Origin: Phocoena phocoena
Taxonomy: Eukaryota > Chordata > Mammalia > Artiodactyla > Phocoenidae
Reading direction: 5' to 3'
NCBI RefSeq assembly: GCF_963924675.1
Contig: NW_027077413.1
Coordinates: forward strand, 1,612,001-1,676,000
DNA: 64,000 bases
The notes under the pieces were generated by a model. It was not told where the DNA came from, did not search any database, and saw nothing but the letters and a program-made list of their open reading frames with translations. A program made the translations under genes and the position numbers. Each line of letters starts with the position of its first letter. The first letter of the stretch is position 1. This document shows positions 12,239-24,474 of this stretch, in pieces.

Positions 12239-13986
12239 TTTCGGCCGCTGTACACACGCTTGATTCTCTTACGGAGACATATATATCCATGGGTTTTAAG
12301 ATTCTTCCTAGTCACGTATATTCCTAGGCGTTGAATATGTGGTGTTGGGTCCATTTTGTTGAGCAAGGAGTAGGTCTTTTCTATTACATATTTGGCTTAT
12401 GGAAAGTTATCTGTGCTAATTTCAGTCTCTGGTTTTATGCAGCACCCCAACGCACCTTTCCCCATAAGCAAGCACTAGTTGGTTTTCTAAATTTGAGACC
12501 CTCTTCTGTTTTGTAATTCAGTTCATGTGTAGTCAAGTTTACATTCCGTGTATTAGTGATATCTTATGATGTTTCTTTTTCTGTGTGACGTAGTTCACGT
12601 AGAATCACCGTACCTGCATCCACTCACTATGCCGCTACGGGCCTGATGACACAGATTTCATTGCTGAGTGATATTGCATTGTACGTACGTGCCACAACTT
12701 CTTTATCCAATTTTTGCTTTCTGGGATATTTACCTGATACTGTAGACGAGCTTCTTGTGAACACAGCCGTCCCAAATATTGGGGTGGCTGTCTGTTTTTG
12801 AATTTAATTTCCGTAATGTATAGGACCATAAGTGGAAGTGCCATAGGCTGTTTTGCTTTGTTTCTTACGTGTTTCAGGAAACACCATACACTTCTCCAGG
12901 GTGGCTGCTGGCAATTTACATCCTGCCAATTAGCATAACAAGGCTCCCTGTTCTCCATATCCTGTCCTACCTTTCTGGATTTTACACTTTTTTCAGATGG
13001 CCCTTTTGCCCGGGGGGGCAGTGAGATTTCATTGTAGTGCAGATTTCCTTTACAGGCTTGCTTGGTTGGCCAAAAAGGGCGTATGCGTTTTTTCCTGAAT
13101 ATATTCAGGAAAAAACGCATACGCCCTTTTTGGCCAAGTACATCATTGTCGACGATGTGCCTCTTTTCCTATGCTTTCAGGGCAATTCCAGTCTACCCCC
13201 TGCAATCGTTTTCCTGAAATTCAGCCCCGCTTTCAAGTCCCCTTCGCAGGCTTACTTCAATATATTTTTGGAGGATAGCTGTCATTTATAACTCTGCAGG
13301 TTTGTGAAGTTCAGTGCCCCTGAACTCCTTTCTTCAACTCGCTTTCTTGTGAGCTGGGCACAAAACCGCAGGATTGCTTCAGGCCCTAATCTGTTTCCAG
13401 CAGGGCACACTGAGCCTTTGTTTAATTCCTCTTCCTGGTGGGCAATGAGCGTTACATTTGCCCGTGCAGACACCTACAGCTAGTCTCTCATTGGTTCTCC
13501 CTATTCCTGTTCATCTTGCACAGAAATGGCAAGCTGTGCGAAACAGGAGGTTAAAGGCACTGACTCTCCAAGCGGGGAGAGTGTTAGTAAAGCATCTGGA
13601 ATGGTGAACCCGAGGACCAGGAAACGAAAACTGAGATGCATTTTAAATCGTTTCCCAATCACACGGTGGACGATACTCTGGGTTTACCATGCATGTTTTA
13701 GCTGGAGGAAGAATCCCTTGAACCTGGAAAGTTGGGACCCATGGAATGGGTACCATGCAGTATGACTTCAAAGGGTCTGCATTTGCTCACCGAAACTCAC
13801 CAATGCTATCAGCCTGAAGTGTCCAGCCTTATGTCTCAACCAGCTCTGGGTATAGATGTGGTCAATCCCGGTTGCATCACATTCCCTGAGTGAATTATTT
13901 AAGAATTGCTCTCTATTTCACTGTCTTTGTGTTTTGTTTTCGAAATTTATTTTGATAATGGGATTTATCGGATTTTCACTGCTGCA
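12239..13986. repeat. Satellite monomer 8, subtype A
   Basis: 1,748 bp, perfect palindrome at 13066-13137. Nearly identical to monomer 5, 5,244 bp upstream, and carries the same 161-codon frame. Confidence 0.9.
12656..13065 (-). pseudogene. Fossil L1 ORF2 C-terminus, monomer 8
   Basis: In the 161-codon frame 12635-13120. The translation is identical to that in monomer 5, showing higher-order homogenisation over 5,244 bp. Confidence 0.75.
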
Positions 13987-15734
13987 TTTTCGCCGCTGTA
14001 CACACGCTTGATTCTCTTACGGAGACATATATATCCATGGGTTTTAAGATTCTTCCTAGTCAATTATATTCCTAGGCGTTGAATATGTGGTGTTGAGTCC
14101 ATTTCGTTGAGCAAGGAGTAGGTCTTGTCTATTACATATTTGGCTTATGGAATGTTATCTGTGCTAATTTCAGTCTCTGGTTTTATGCAGCACCCCAACG
14201 CACCTTTCCCCATAAGCAAGCACTAGTTGGTTTTCTAAATTTGAGACCCTGTTCTGTTTTGTAATTCAGTTCATGTGTAGTCAAGTTTACATTCCGTGTA
14301 TTAGTGATATCTTATGATGTTTCTTTTTCTGTGTGACGTAGTTCACGTAGAATCACCGTACCTGCATCCACTCACTATGCAGCTACGGGCCTGATGACAC
14401 AGATTTCATTGCTGAGTGATATTGCATTGCACGTACATGCCACAACTTCTTTATCCATTTTTTGCTTTCTGGGATATTTACCTGATACTGTAGACGAGCT
14501 TCTTGTGAACACAGCCGTCCGAAATATTGGGGTGGCTGTCTGTTTTTGATTTTAATTTCCGTAAGCTATAGGACCATAAGTGGAAGTGCCATAGGCTGTG
14601 TTGCTTTGTTTCTTACGTGTTTCAGGAAACACCATACACTTCTCCAGGGTGGCTGCTGGCAATTTACATCCTGCCAATCAGCATAACAAGGCTCCCTGTT
14701 CTCCATATCCTGTCCTACCTTTCTGGATTTTACACTTTTTTCAGATGGCCCTTTTGCCCGGGGGGGCAGTGAGATTTCATTGTAGTGCAGATTTCCTTTA
14801 CAGGCTTGCTTGGTTGGCCAAAAAGGGCGTATGCGTTTTTTCCTGAATATATTCAGGAAAAAACGCATACGCCCTTTTTGGCCAAGTGCATCATTGTCGA
14901 CGTTGTGCCTCTTTTCCTATGCTTTCAGGGCAATTCCAGTCTACCCCCTGCAATCGTTTTCCTGAAATTCAGCCCCGCTTTCAAGTCCCCTTCGCAGGCT
15001 TACTTCAATATATTTTTGGAGGATAGCTGTCATTTATAACTCTGCAGGTTTGTGAAGTACAGTGCCCCTGAGCTCCTTTCTTCAACTCGCTTTCTTGTGA
15101 GCTGGGCACAAAACCGCAGGATTGCTTCAGGCCCTAATCTGTTTCCAGCAGGGCACACTGAGCCTTTGTTTAATTCCTCTTCCTGGTGGGCAATGAGTGT
15201 TACATTTGCCCGTGCAGACACCTACAGCTAGTCTCTCATTGGTTCTCCCTATTCCTGTTCATCTTGCACAGAAATGGCAAGCTGTGCCAAACAGGAGGTT
15301 AAAGGCACTGACTCTCCAAGCGGGGAGAGTGTTAGTAAAGCATCTGGAATGGTGAACCCGAGGACCAGGATACGAAACCTGAGATGCATTTTAAATCGTT
15401 TCCCAATCACACGGGGGACGATACTCTGGGTTTCCCATGCATGTTTTAGCTGGAGGAAGAATGCCTTGAACCTGGAGAGTTGGGACCCATGGAATGGGTA
15501 CCATGCAGTATGACTTCAAAGGGTCTGCATTTGCTCACTGAAACTCACCAGTTCTATCAGCCAGAAGTGTCCAGCCTTATGTCTCAACCAGCTCTGGGTG
15601 TAGATGTGGTCAATCCCGGTTGCATCACATGCCCTGAGTGAATTATTTAAGAATTGCTCTCTATTTCACTGTCTTTGTGTTTTGTTTTCGAAATTTATTT
15701 TGATAATGGGATTTATCGGATTTTCACTGCTGCA
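13987..15734. repeat. Satellite monomer 9, subtype B
   Basis: 1,748 bp. The palindrome at 14814-14885 is perfect, unlike the other B units. The head has a private caattatattcc near 14061 where other copies have caggtatattcc. Confidence 0.9.
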
Positions 15735-17482
15735 TTTCCGCCGCTGTAAACACGCTTGATTCTCTTACGGAGACATATATATCCATGGGTTTTAAGATTC
15801 TTCCTAGTCAGGTATATTCCTAGGCGTTGAATATGTGGTGTTGAATCCATTTCGTTGAGCAAGGAGTAGGTCTTGTCTATTACATATTTGGCTTATGGAA
15901 TGTTATCTGTGCTAATTTCAGTCTCTGGTTTTATGCAGCACCCCAACGCACCTTTCCCCATAAGCAAGCACTAGTTGGTTTTCTAAATTTGAGACCCTGT
16001 TCTGTTTTGTAATTCAGTTCATGTGTAGTCAAGTTTACATTCCGTGTATTAGTGATATCTTATGATATTTCTTTTTCTGTGTGACGTAGTTCACGTAGAA
16101 TCACCGTACCTGCATCCACTTACTATGCCGCTACGGGCCTGATGACACAGGTTTCATTGCTGAGTGATATTGCGTTGCATGTACGTGCCACAACTTCTTT
16201 ATCCATTTTTTGCTTTCTGGGATATTTACCTGATACTGTAGACGAGCTTCTTGTGAACACAGCCGTCCCAAATATTGGGGTGGCTGTCTGTTTTTGATTT
16301 TAATTTCCGTAAGCTATAGGACCATATGTGGAAGTGCCATAGGCTGTGTTGCTTTGTTTCTTACGTGTTTCAGGAAACACCATACACTTCTCCAGGGTGG
16401 CTGCTGGCAATTTACATCCTGCCAATCAGCATAACAAGGCTCCCTGTTCTCCATATCCTGTCCTACCTTTCTGGATTTTACACATTTTTCAGATGGCCCT
16501 TTTGCCCGGGGGGGCAGTGAGATTTCATTGTAGTGCAGATTTCCTTTACAGGCTTGCTTGGTTGGCCAAAAAGGGCGTATGCGTTTTTTCCTGAATATAT
16601 TCAGGAAAAAACGCATACGCCCTTTTTGGCCAAGTGCATCATTGTCGACGTTGTGCCTCTTTTCCTATGCTTTCAGGGCAATTCCAGTCTACCCCCTGCA
16701 ATCGTTTTCCTGAAATTCAGCCCCGCTTTCAAGTCCCCTTCGCAGGCTTACTTCAATATATTTTTGGAGGATAGCTGTCATTTATAACTCTGCAGGTTTG
16801 TGAAGTACAGTGCCCCTGAGCTCCTTTCTTCAACTCGCTTTCTTGTGAGCTGGGCACAAAACCGCAGGATTGCTTCAGGCCCTAATCTGTTTCCAGCAGG
16901 GCACACTGAGCTTTTGTTTAATTCCTCTTACTGGTGGGCAATGAGCGTTACATTTGCCCGTGCAGACACCTACAGCTAGTCTCTCATTGGTTCTCCCTAT
17001 TCCTGTTCATCTTGCATAGAAATTGCAAGCTGTGCGAAACAGGAGGTTAAAGGCACTGACTCTCCAAGCGGGGAGAGTGTTAGTAAAGCATCTGGAATGG
17101 TGAACCCGAGGACCAGGAAACGAAAACTGAGATGCATTTTAAATCATTTCCCAATCACACGGTGGACGATACTCAGGGTTTCCCATGCATGTTTTAGCTG
17201 CAGGAAGAATCCCTTGAACCTGGAGAGTTGGGAGCCATGGAATGGGTACCATGCAGTATGACTTCAAAGGGTCTGCATTTGCTCACCGAAACTCACCAAT
17301 GCTATCAGCCTGAAGTGTCCAGCCTTATGTCTCAACCAGCTCTGGGTGTAGATGTGGTCAATCCCGGTTGCATCACATGCCCTGAGTGAATTATTTAAGA
17401 ATTGCTCTCTATTTCACTGTCTTTGTGTTTTGTTTTCGAAATTTATTTTGTTAATGGGATTTATCAGATTTTCACTGCTGCG
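15735..17482. repeat. Satellite monomer 10, subtype C
   Basis: 1,748 bp, perfect palindrome at 16562-16633. Shares the C marks with monomers 7 and 15. Private change cacatttttcag near 16481 where other copies have cacttttttcag. Confidence 0.9.
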
Positions 17483-19230
17483 TTTCGGCCGCTGTACACA
17501 CGCTTGATTCTCTTACGGAGACATATATATCCATGGGTTTTAAGATTCTTCCTAGTCACGTATATTCCTAGGCGTTGAATATGTGGTGTTGGGTCCATTT
17601 TGTTGAGCAAGGAGTAGGTCTTTTCTATTACATATTTGGCTTATGGAAAGTTATCTGTGCTAATTTCAGTCTCTGGTTTTATGCAGCACCCCAACGCACC
17701 TTTCCCCATAAGCAAGCACTAGTTGGTTTTCTAAATTTGAGACCCTCTTCTGTTTTGTAATTCAGTTCATGTGTAGTCAAGTTTACATTCCGTGTATTAG
17801 TGATATCTTATGATGTTTCTTTTTCTGTGTGACGTAGTTCACGTAGAATCACCGTACCTGCATCCACTCACTATGCCGCTACGGGCCTGATGACACAGAT
17901 TTCATTGCTGAGTGATATTGCATTGTACGTACGTGCCACAACTTCTTTATCCAATTTTTGCTTTCTGGGATATTTACCTGATACTGTAGACGAGCTTCTT
18001 GTGAACACAGCCGTCCCAAATATTGGGGTGGCTGTCTGTTTTTGAATTTAATTTCCGTAATGTATAGGACCATAAGTGGAAGTGCCATAGGCTGTTTTGC
18101 TTTGTTTCTTACGTGTTTCAGGAAACACCATACACTTCTCCAGGGTGGCTGCTGGCAATTTACATCCTGCCAATTAGCATAACAAGGCTCCCTGTTCTCC
18201 ATATCCTGTCCTACCTTTCTGGATTTTACACTTTTTTCAGATGGCCCTTTTGCCCGGGGGGGCAGTGAGATTTCATTGTAGTGCAGATTTCCTTTACAGG
18301 CTTGCTTGGTTGGCCAAAAAGGGCGTATGCGTTTTTTCCTGAATATATTCAGGAAAAAACGCATACGCCCTTTTTGGCCAAGTACATCATTGTCGACGAT
18401 GTGCCTCTTTTCCTATGCTTTCAGGGCAATTCCAGTCTACCCCCTGCAATCGTTTTCCTGAAATTCAGCCCCGCTTTCAAGTCCCCTTCGCAGGCTTACT
18501 TCAATATATTTTTGGAGGATAGCTGTCATTTATAACTCTGCAGGTTTGTGAAGTTCAGTGCCCCTGAACTCCTTTCTTCAACTCGCTTTCTTGTGAGCTG
18601 GGCACAAAACCGCAGGATTGCTTCAGGCCCTAATCTGTTTCCAGCAGGGCACACTGAGCCTTTGTTTAATTCCTCTTCCTGGTGGGCAATGAGCGTTACA
18701 TTTGCCCGTGCAGACACCTACAGCTAGTCTCTCATTGGTTCTCCCTATTCCTGTTCATCTTGCACAGAAATGGCAAGCTGTGCGAAACAGGAGGTTAAAG
18801 GCACTGACTCTCCAAGCGGGGAGAGTGTTAGTAAAGCATCTGGAATGGTGAACCCGAGGACCAGGAAACGAAAACTGAGATGCATTTTAAATCGTTTCCC
18901 AATCACACGGTGGACGATACTCTGGGTTTACCATGCATGTTTTAGCTGGAGGAAGAATCCCTTGAACCTGGAAAGTTGGGACCCATGGAATGGGTACCAT
19001 GCAGTATGACTTCAAAGGGTCTGCATTTGCTCACCGAAACTCACCAATGCTATCAGCCTGAAGTGTCCAGCCTTATGTCTCAACCAGCTCTGGGTATAGA
19101 TGTGGTCAATCCCGGTTGCATCACATTCCCTGAGTGAATTATTTAAGAATTGCTCTCTATTTCACTGTCTTTGTGTTTTGTTTTCGAAATTTATTTTGAT
19201 AATGGGATTTATCGGATTTTCACTGCTGCA
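17483..19230. repeat. Satellite monomer 11, subtype A
   Basis: 1,748 bp, perfect palindrome at 18310-18381. First half of the shortened AB block. It is followed by a B unit whose head (cattttcgccg) matches that of monomer 9. Confidence 0.9.
17900..18309 (-). pseudogene. Fossil L1 ORF2 C-terminus, monomer 11
   Basis: In the 161-codon frame 17879-18364, with the same translation as monomers 5 and 8. Confidence 0.75.
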
Positions 19231-20978
19231 TTTTCGCCGCTGTACACACGCTTGATTCTCTTACGGAGACATATATATCCATGGGTTTTAAGATTCTTCC
19301 TAGTCAGGTATATTCCTAGGCGTTGAATATGTGGTGTTGAGTCCATTTCGTTGAGCAAGGAGTAGGTCTTGTCTATTACATATTTGGCTTATGGAATGTT
19401 ATCTGTGCTAATTTCAGTCTCTGGTTTTATGCAGCACCCCAACGCACCTTTCCCCATAAGCAAGCACTAGTTGGTTTTCTAAATTTGAGACCCTGTTCTG
19501 TTTTGTAATTCAGTTCATGTGTAGTCAAGTTTACATTCCGTGTATTAGTGATATCTTATGATGTTTCTTTTTCTGTGTGACGTAGTTCACGTAGAATCAC
19601 CGTACCTGCATCCACTCACTATGCAGCTACGGGCCTGATGACACAGATTTCATTGCTGAGTGATATTGCATTGCACGTACATGCCACAACTTCTTTATCC
19701 ATTTTTTGCTTTCTGGGATATTTACCTGATACTGTAGACGAGCTTCTTGTGAACACAGCCGTCCGAAATATTGGGGTGGCTGTCTGTTTTTGATTTTAAT
19801 TTCCGTAAGCTATAGGACCATAAGTGGAAGTGCCATAGGCTGTGTTGCTTTGTTTCTTACGTGTTTCAGGAAACACCATACACTTCTCCAGGGTGGCTGC
19901 TGGCAATTTACATCCTGCCAATCAGCATAACAAGGCTCCCTGTTCTCCATATCCTGTCCTACCTTTCTGGATTTTACACTTTTTTCAGATGGCCCTTTTG
20001 CCCGGGGGGGCAGTGAGATTTCATTGTAGTGCAGATTTCCTTTACAGGCTTGCTTGGTTGGCCAAAAAGGGCGTATGCATTTTTTCCTGAATATATTCAG
20101 GAAAAAACGCATACGCCCTTTTTGGCCAAGTGCATCATTGTCGACGTTGTGCCTCTTTTCCTATGCTTTCAGGGCAATTCCAGTCTACCCCCTGCAATCG
20201 TTTTCCTGAAATTCAGCCCCGCTTTCAAGTCCCCTTCGCAGGCTTACTTCAATATATTTTTGGAGGATAGCTGTCATTTATAACTCTGCAGGTTTGTGAA
20301 GTACAGTGCCCCTGAGCTCCTTTCTTCAACTCGCTTTCTTGTGAGCTGGGCACAAAACCGCAGGATTGCTTCAGGCCCTAATCTGTTTCCAGCAGGGCAC
20401 ACTGAGCCTTTGTTTAATTCCTCTTCCTGGTGGGCAATGAGTGTTACATTTGCCCGTGCAGACACCTACAGCTAGTCTCTCATTGGTTCTCCCTATTCCT
20501 GTTCATCTTGCACAGAAATGGCAAGCTGTGCCAAACAGGAGGTTAAAGGCACTGACTCTCCAAGCGGGGAGAGTGTTAGTAAAGCATCTGGAATGGTGAA
20601 CCCGAGGACCAGGATACGAAACCTGAGATGCATTTTAAATCGTTTCCCAATCACACGGGGGACGATACTCTGGGTTTCCCATGCATGTTTTAGCTGGAGG
20701 AAGAATGCCTTGAACCTGGAGAGTTGGGACCCATGGAATGGGTACCATGCAGTATGACTTAAAAGGGTCTGCATTTGCTCACTGAAACTCACCAGTTCTA
20801 TCAGCCAGAAGTGTCCAGCCTTATGTCTCAACCAGCTCTGGGTGTAGATGTGGTCAATCCCGGTTGCATCACATGCCCTGAGTGAATTATTTAAGAATTG
20901 CTCTCTATTTCACTGTCTTTGTGTTTTGTTTTCGAAATTTATTTTGTTAATGGGATTTATCAGATTTTCACTGCTGCG
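19231..20978. repeat. Satellite monomer 12, subtype B with C-type tail end
   Basis: 1,748 bp. The palindrome at 20058-20129 has the same single left-arm mismatch as monomers 6 and 14. B marks continue to about 20811 (caccagttctatcagcc). By 20945 the sequence reads ttttgttaatggg, which is the C tail. The exchange that removed a C monomer therefore lies between these points. Confidence 0.9.
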
Positions 20979-22726
20979 TTTCGGCCGCTGTACACACGCT
21001 TGATTCTCTTACGGAGACATATATATCCATGGGTTTTAAGATTCTTCCTAGTCACGTATATTCCTAGGCGTTGAATATGTGGTGTTGGGTCCATTTTGTT
21101 GAGCAAGGAGTAGGTCTTTTCTATTACATATTTGGCTTATGGAAAGTTATCTGTGCTAATTTCAGTCTCTGGTTTTATGCAGCACCCCAACGCACCTTTC
21201 CCCATAAGCAAGCACTAGTTGGTTTTCTAAATTTGAGACCCTCTTCTGTTTTGTAATTCAGTTCATGTGTAGTCAAGTTTACATTCCGTGTATTAGTGAT
21301 ATCTTATGATGTTTCTTTTTCTGTGTGACGTAGTTCACGTAGAATCACCGTACCTGCATCCACTCACTATGCCGCTACGGGCCTGATGACACAGATTTCA
21401 TTGCTGAGTGATATTGCATTGTACGTACGTGCCACAACTTCTTTATCCAATTTTTGCTTTCTGGGATATTTACCTGATACTGTAGACGAGCTTCTTGTGA
21501 ACACAGCCGTCCCAAATATTGGGGTGGCTGTCTGTTTTTGAATTTAATTTCCGTAATGTATAGGACCATAAGTGGAAGTGCCATAGGCTGTTTTGCTTTG
21601 TTTCTTACGTGTTTCAGGAAACACCATACACTTCTCCAGGGTGGCTGCTGGCAATTTACATCCTGCCAATTAGCATAACAAGGCTCCCTGTTCTCCATAT
21701 CCTGTCCTACCTTTCTGGATTTTACACTTTTTTCAGATGGCCCTTTTGCCCGGGGGGGCAGTGAGATTTCATTGTAGTGCAGATTTCCTTTACAGGCTTG
21801 CTTGGTTGGCCAAAAAGGGCGTATGCGTTTTTTCCTGAATATATTCAGGAAAAAACGCATACGCCCTTTTTGGCCAAGTACATCATTGTCGACGATGTGC
21901 CTCTTTTCCTATGCTTTCAGGGCAATTCCAGTCTACCCCCTGCAATCGTTTTCCTGAAATTCAGCCCCGCTTTCAAGTCCCCTTCGCAGGCTTACTTCAA
22001 TATATTTTTGGAGGATAGCTGTCATTTATAACTCTGCAGGTTTGTGAAGTTCAGTGCCCCTGAACTCCTTTCTTCAACTCGCTTTCTTGTGAGCTGGGCA
22101 CAAAACCGCAGGATTGCTTCAGGCCCTAATCTGTTTCCAGCAGGGCACACTGAGCCTTTGTTTAATTCCTCTTCCTGGTGGGCAATGAGCGTTACATTTG
22201 CCCGTGCAGACACCTACAGCTAGTCTCTCATTGGTTCTCCCTATTCCTGTTCATCTTGCACAGAAATGGCAAGCTGTGCGAAACAGGAGGTTAAAGGCAC
22301 TGACTCTCCAAGCGGGGAGAGTGTTAGTAAAGCATCTGGAATGGTGAACCCGAGGACCAGGAAACGAAAACTGAGATGCATTTTAAATCGTTTCCCAATC
22401 ACACGGTGGACGATACTCTGGGTTTACCATGCATGTTTTAGCTGGAGGAAGAATCCCTTGAACCTGGAAAGTTGGGACCCATGGAATGGGTACCATGCAG
22501 TATGACTTCAAAGGGTCTGCATTTGCTCACCGAAACTCACCAATGCTATCAGCCTGAAGTGTCCAGCCTTATGTCTCAACCAGCTCTGGGTATAGATGTG
22601 GTCAATCCCGGTTGCATCACATTCCCTGAGTGAATTATTTAAGAATTGCTCTCTATTTCACTGTCTTTGTGTTTTGTTTTCGAAATTTATTTTGATAATG
22701 GGATTTATCGGATTTTCACTGCTGCA
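20979..22726. repeat. Satellite monomer 13, subtype A
   Basis: 1,748 bp, perfect palindrome at 21806-21877. It follows monomer 12 directly without an intervening C unit. Carries the 161-codon frame. Confidence 0.9.
21396..21805 (-). pseudogene. Fossil L1 ORF2 C-terminus, monomer 13
   Basis: In the 161-codon frame 21375-21860, with the same translation as monomers 5, 8 and 11, although only 3,496 bp separate it from the previous A unit. Confidence 0.75.
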
Positions 22727-24474
22727 TTTCCGCCGCTGTACACACGCTTGATTCTCTTACGGAGACATATATATCCATGGGTTTTAAGATTCTTCCTAGT
22801 CAGGTATATTCCTAGGCGTTGAATATGTGGTGTTGAGTCCATTTCGTTGAGCAAGGAGTAGGTCTTGTCTATTACATATTTGGCTTATGGAATGTTATCT
22901 GTGCTAATTTCAGTCTCTGGTTTTATGCAGCACCCCAACGCACCTTTCCCCATAAGCAAGCACTAGTTGGTTTTCTAAATTTGAGACCCTGTTCTGTTTT
23001 GTAATTCAGTTCATGTGTAGTCAAGTTTACATTCCGTGTATTAGTGATATCTTATGATGTTTCTTTTTCTGTGTGACGTAGTTCACGTAGAATCACCGTA
23101 CCTGCATCCACTCACTATGCAGCTACGGGCCTGATGACACAGATTTCATTGCTGAGTGATATTGCATTGCACGTACATGCCACAACTTCTTTATCCATTT
23201 TTTGCTTTCTGGGATATTTACCTGATACTGTAGACGAGCTTCTTGTGAACACAGCCGTCCGAAATATTGGGGTGGCTGTCTGTTTTTGATTTTAATTTCC
23301 GTAAGCTATAGGACCATAAGTGGAAGTGCCATAGGCTGTGTTGCTTTGTTTCTTACGTGTTTCAGGAAACACCATACACTTCTCCAGGGTGGCTGCTGGC
23401 AATTTACATCCTGCCAATCAGCATAACAAGGCTCCCTGTTCTCCATATCCTGTCCTACCTTTCTGGATTTTACACTTTTTTCAGATGGCCCTTTTGCCCG
23501 GGGGGGCAGTGAGATTTCATTGTAGTGCAGATTTCCTTTACAGGCTTGCTTGGTTGGCCAAAAAGGGCGTATGCATTTTTTCCTGAATATATTCAGGAAA
23601 AAACGCATACGCCCTTTTTGGCCAAGTGCATCATTGTCGACGTTGTGCCTCTTTTCCTATGCTTTCAGGGCAATTCCAGTCTACCCCCTGCAATCGTTTT
23701 CCTGAAATTCAGCCCCGCTTTCAAGTCCCCTTCGCAGGCTTACTTCAATATATTTTTGGAGGATAGCTGTCATTTATAACTCTGCAGGTTTGTGAAGTAC
23801 AGTGCCCCTGAGCTCCTTTCTTCAACTCGCTTTCTTGTGAGCTGGGCACAAAACCGCAGGATTGCTTCAGGCCCTAATCTGTTTCCAGCAGGGCACACTG
23901 AGCCTTTGTTTAATTCCTCTTCCTGGTGGGCAATGAGTGTTACATTTGCCCGTGCAGACACCTACAGCTAGTCTCTCATTGGTTCTCCCTATTCCTGTTC
24001 ATCTTGCACAGAAATGGCAAGCTGTGCCAAACAGGAGGTTAAAGGCACTGACTCTCCAAGCGGGGAGAGTGTTAGTAAAGCATCTGGAATGGTGAACCCG
24101 AGGACCAGGATACGAAACCTGAGATGCATTTTAAATCGTTTCCCAATCACACGGGGGACGATACTCTGGGTTTCCCATGCATGTTTTAGCTGGAGGAAGA
24201 ATGCCTTGAACCTGGAGAGTTGGGACCCATGGAATGGGTACCATGCAGTATGACTTAAAAGGGTCTGCATTTGCTCACTGAAACTCACCAGTTCTATCAG
24301 CCAGAAGTGTCCAGCCTTATGTCTCAACCAGCTCTGGGTGTAGATGTGGTCAATCCCGGTTGCATCACATGCCCTGAGTGAATTATTTAAGAATTGCTCT
24401 CTATTTCACTGTCTTTGTGTTTTGTTTTCGAAATTTATTTTGATAATGGGATTTATCGGATTTTCACTGCTGCA
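22727..24474. repeat. Satellite monomer 14, subtype B
   Basis: 1,748 bp. The palindrome at 23554-23625 has the B-type single mismatch. Carries gacttaaaagg and caccagttctatcagcc near the end, as in monomers 6 and 12. Confidence 0.9.
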
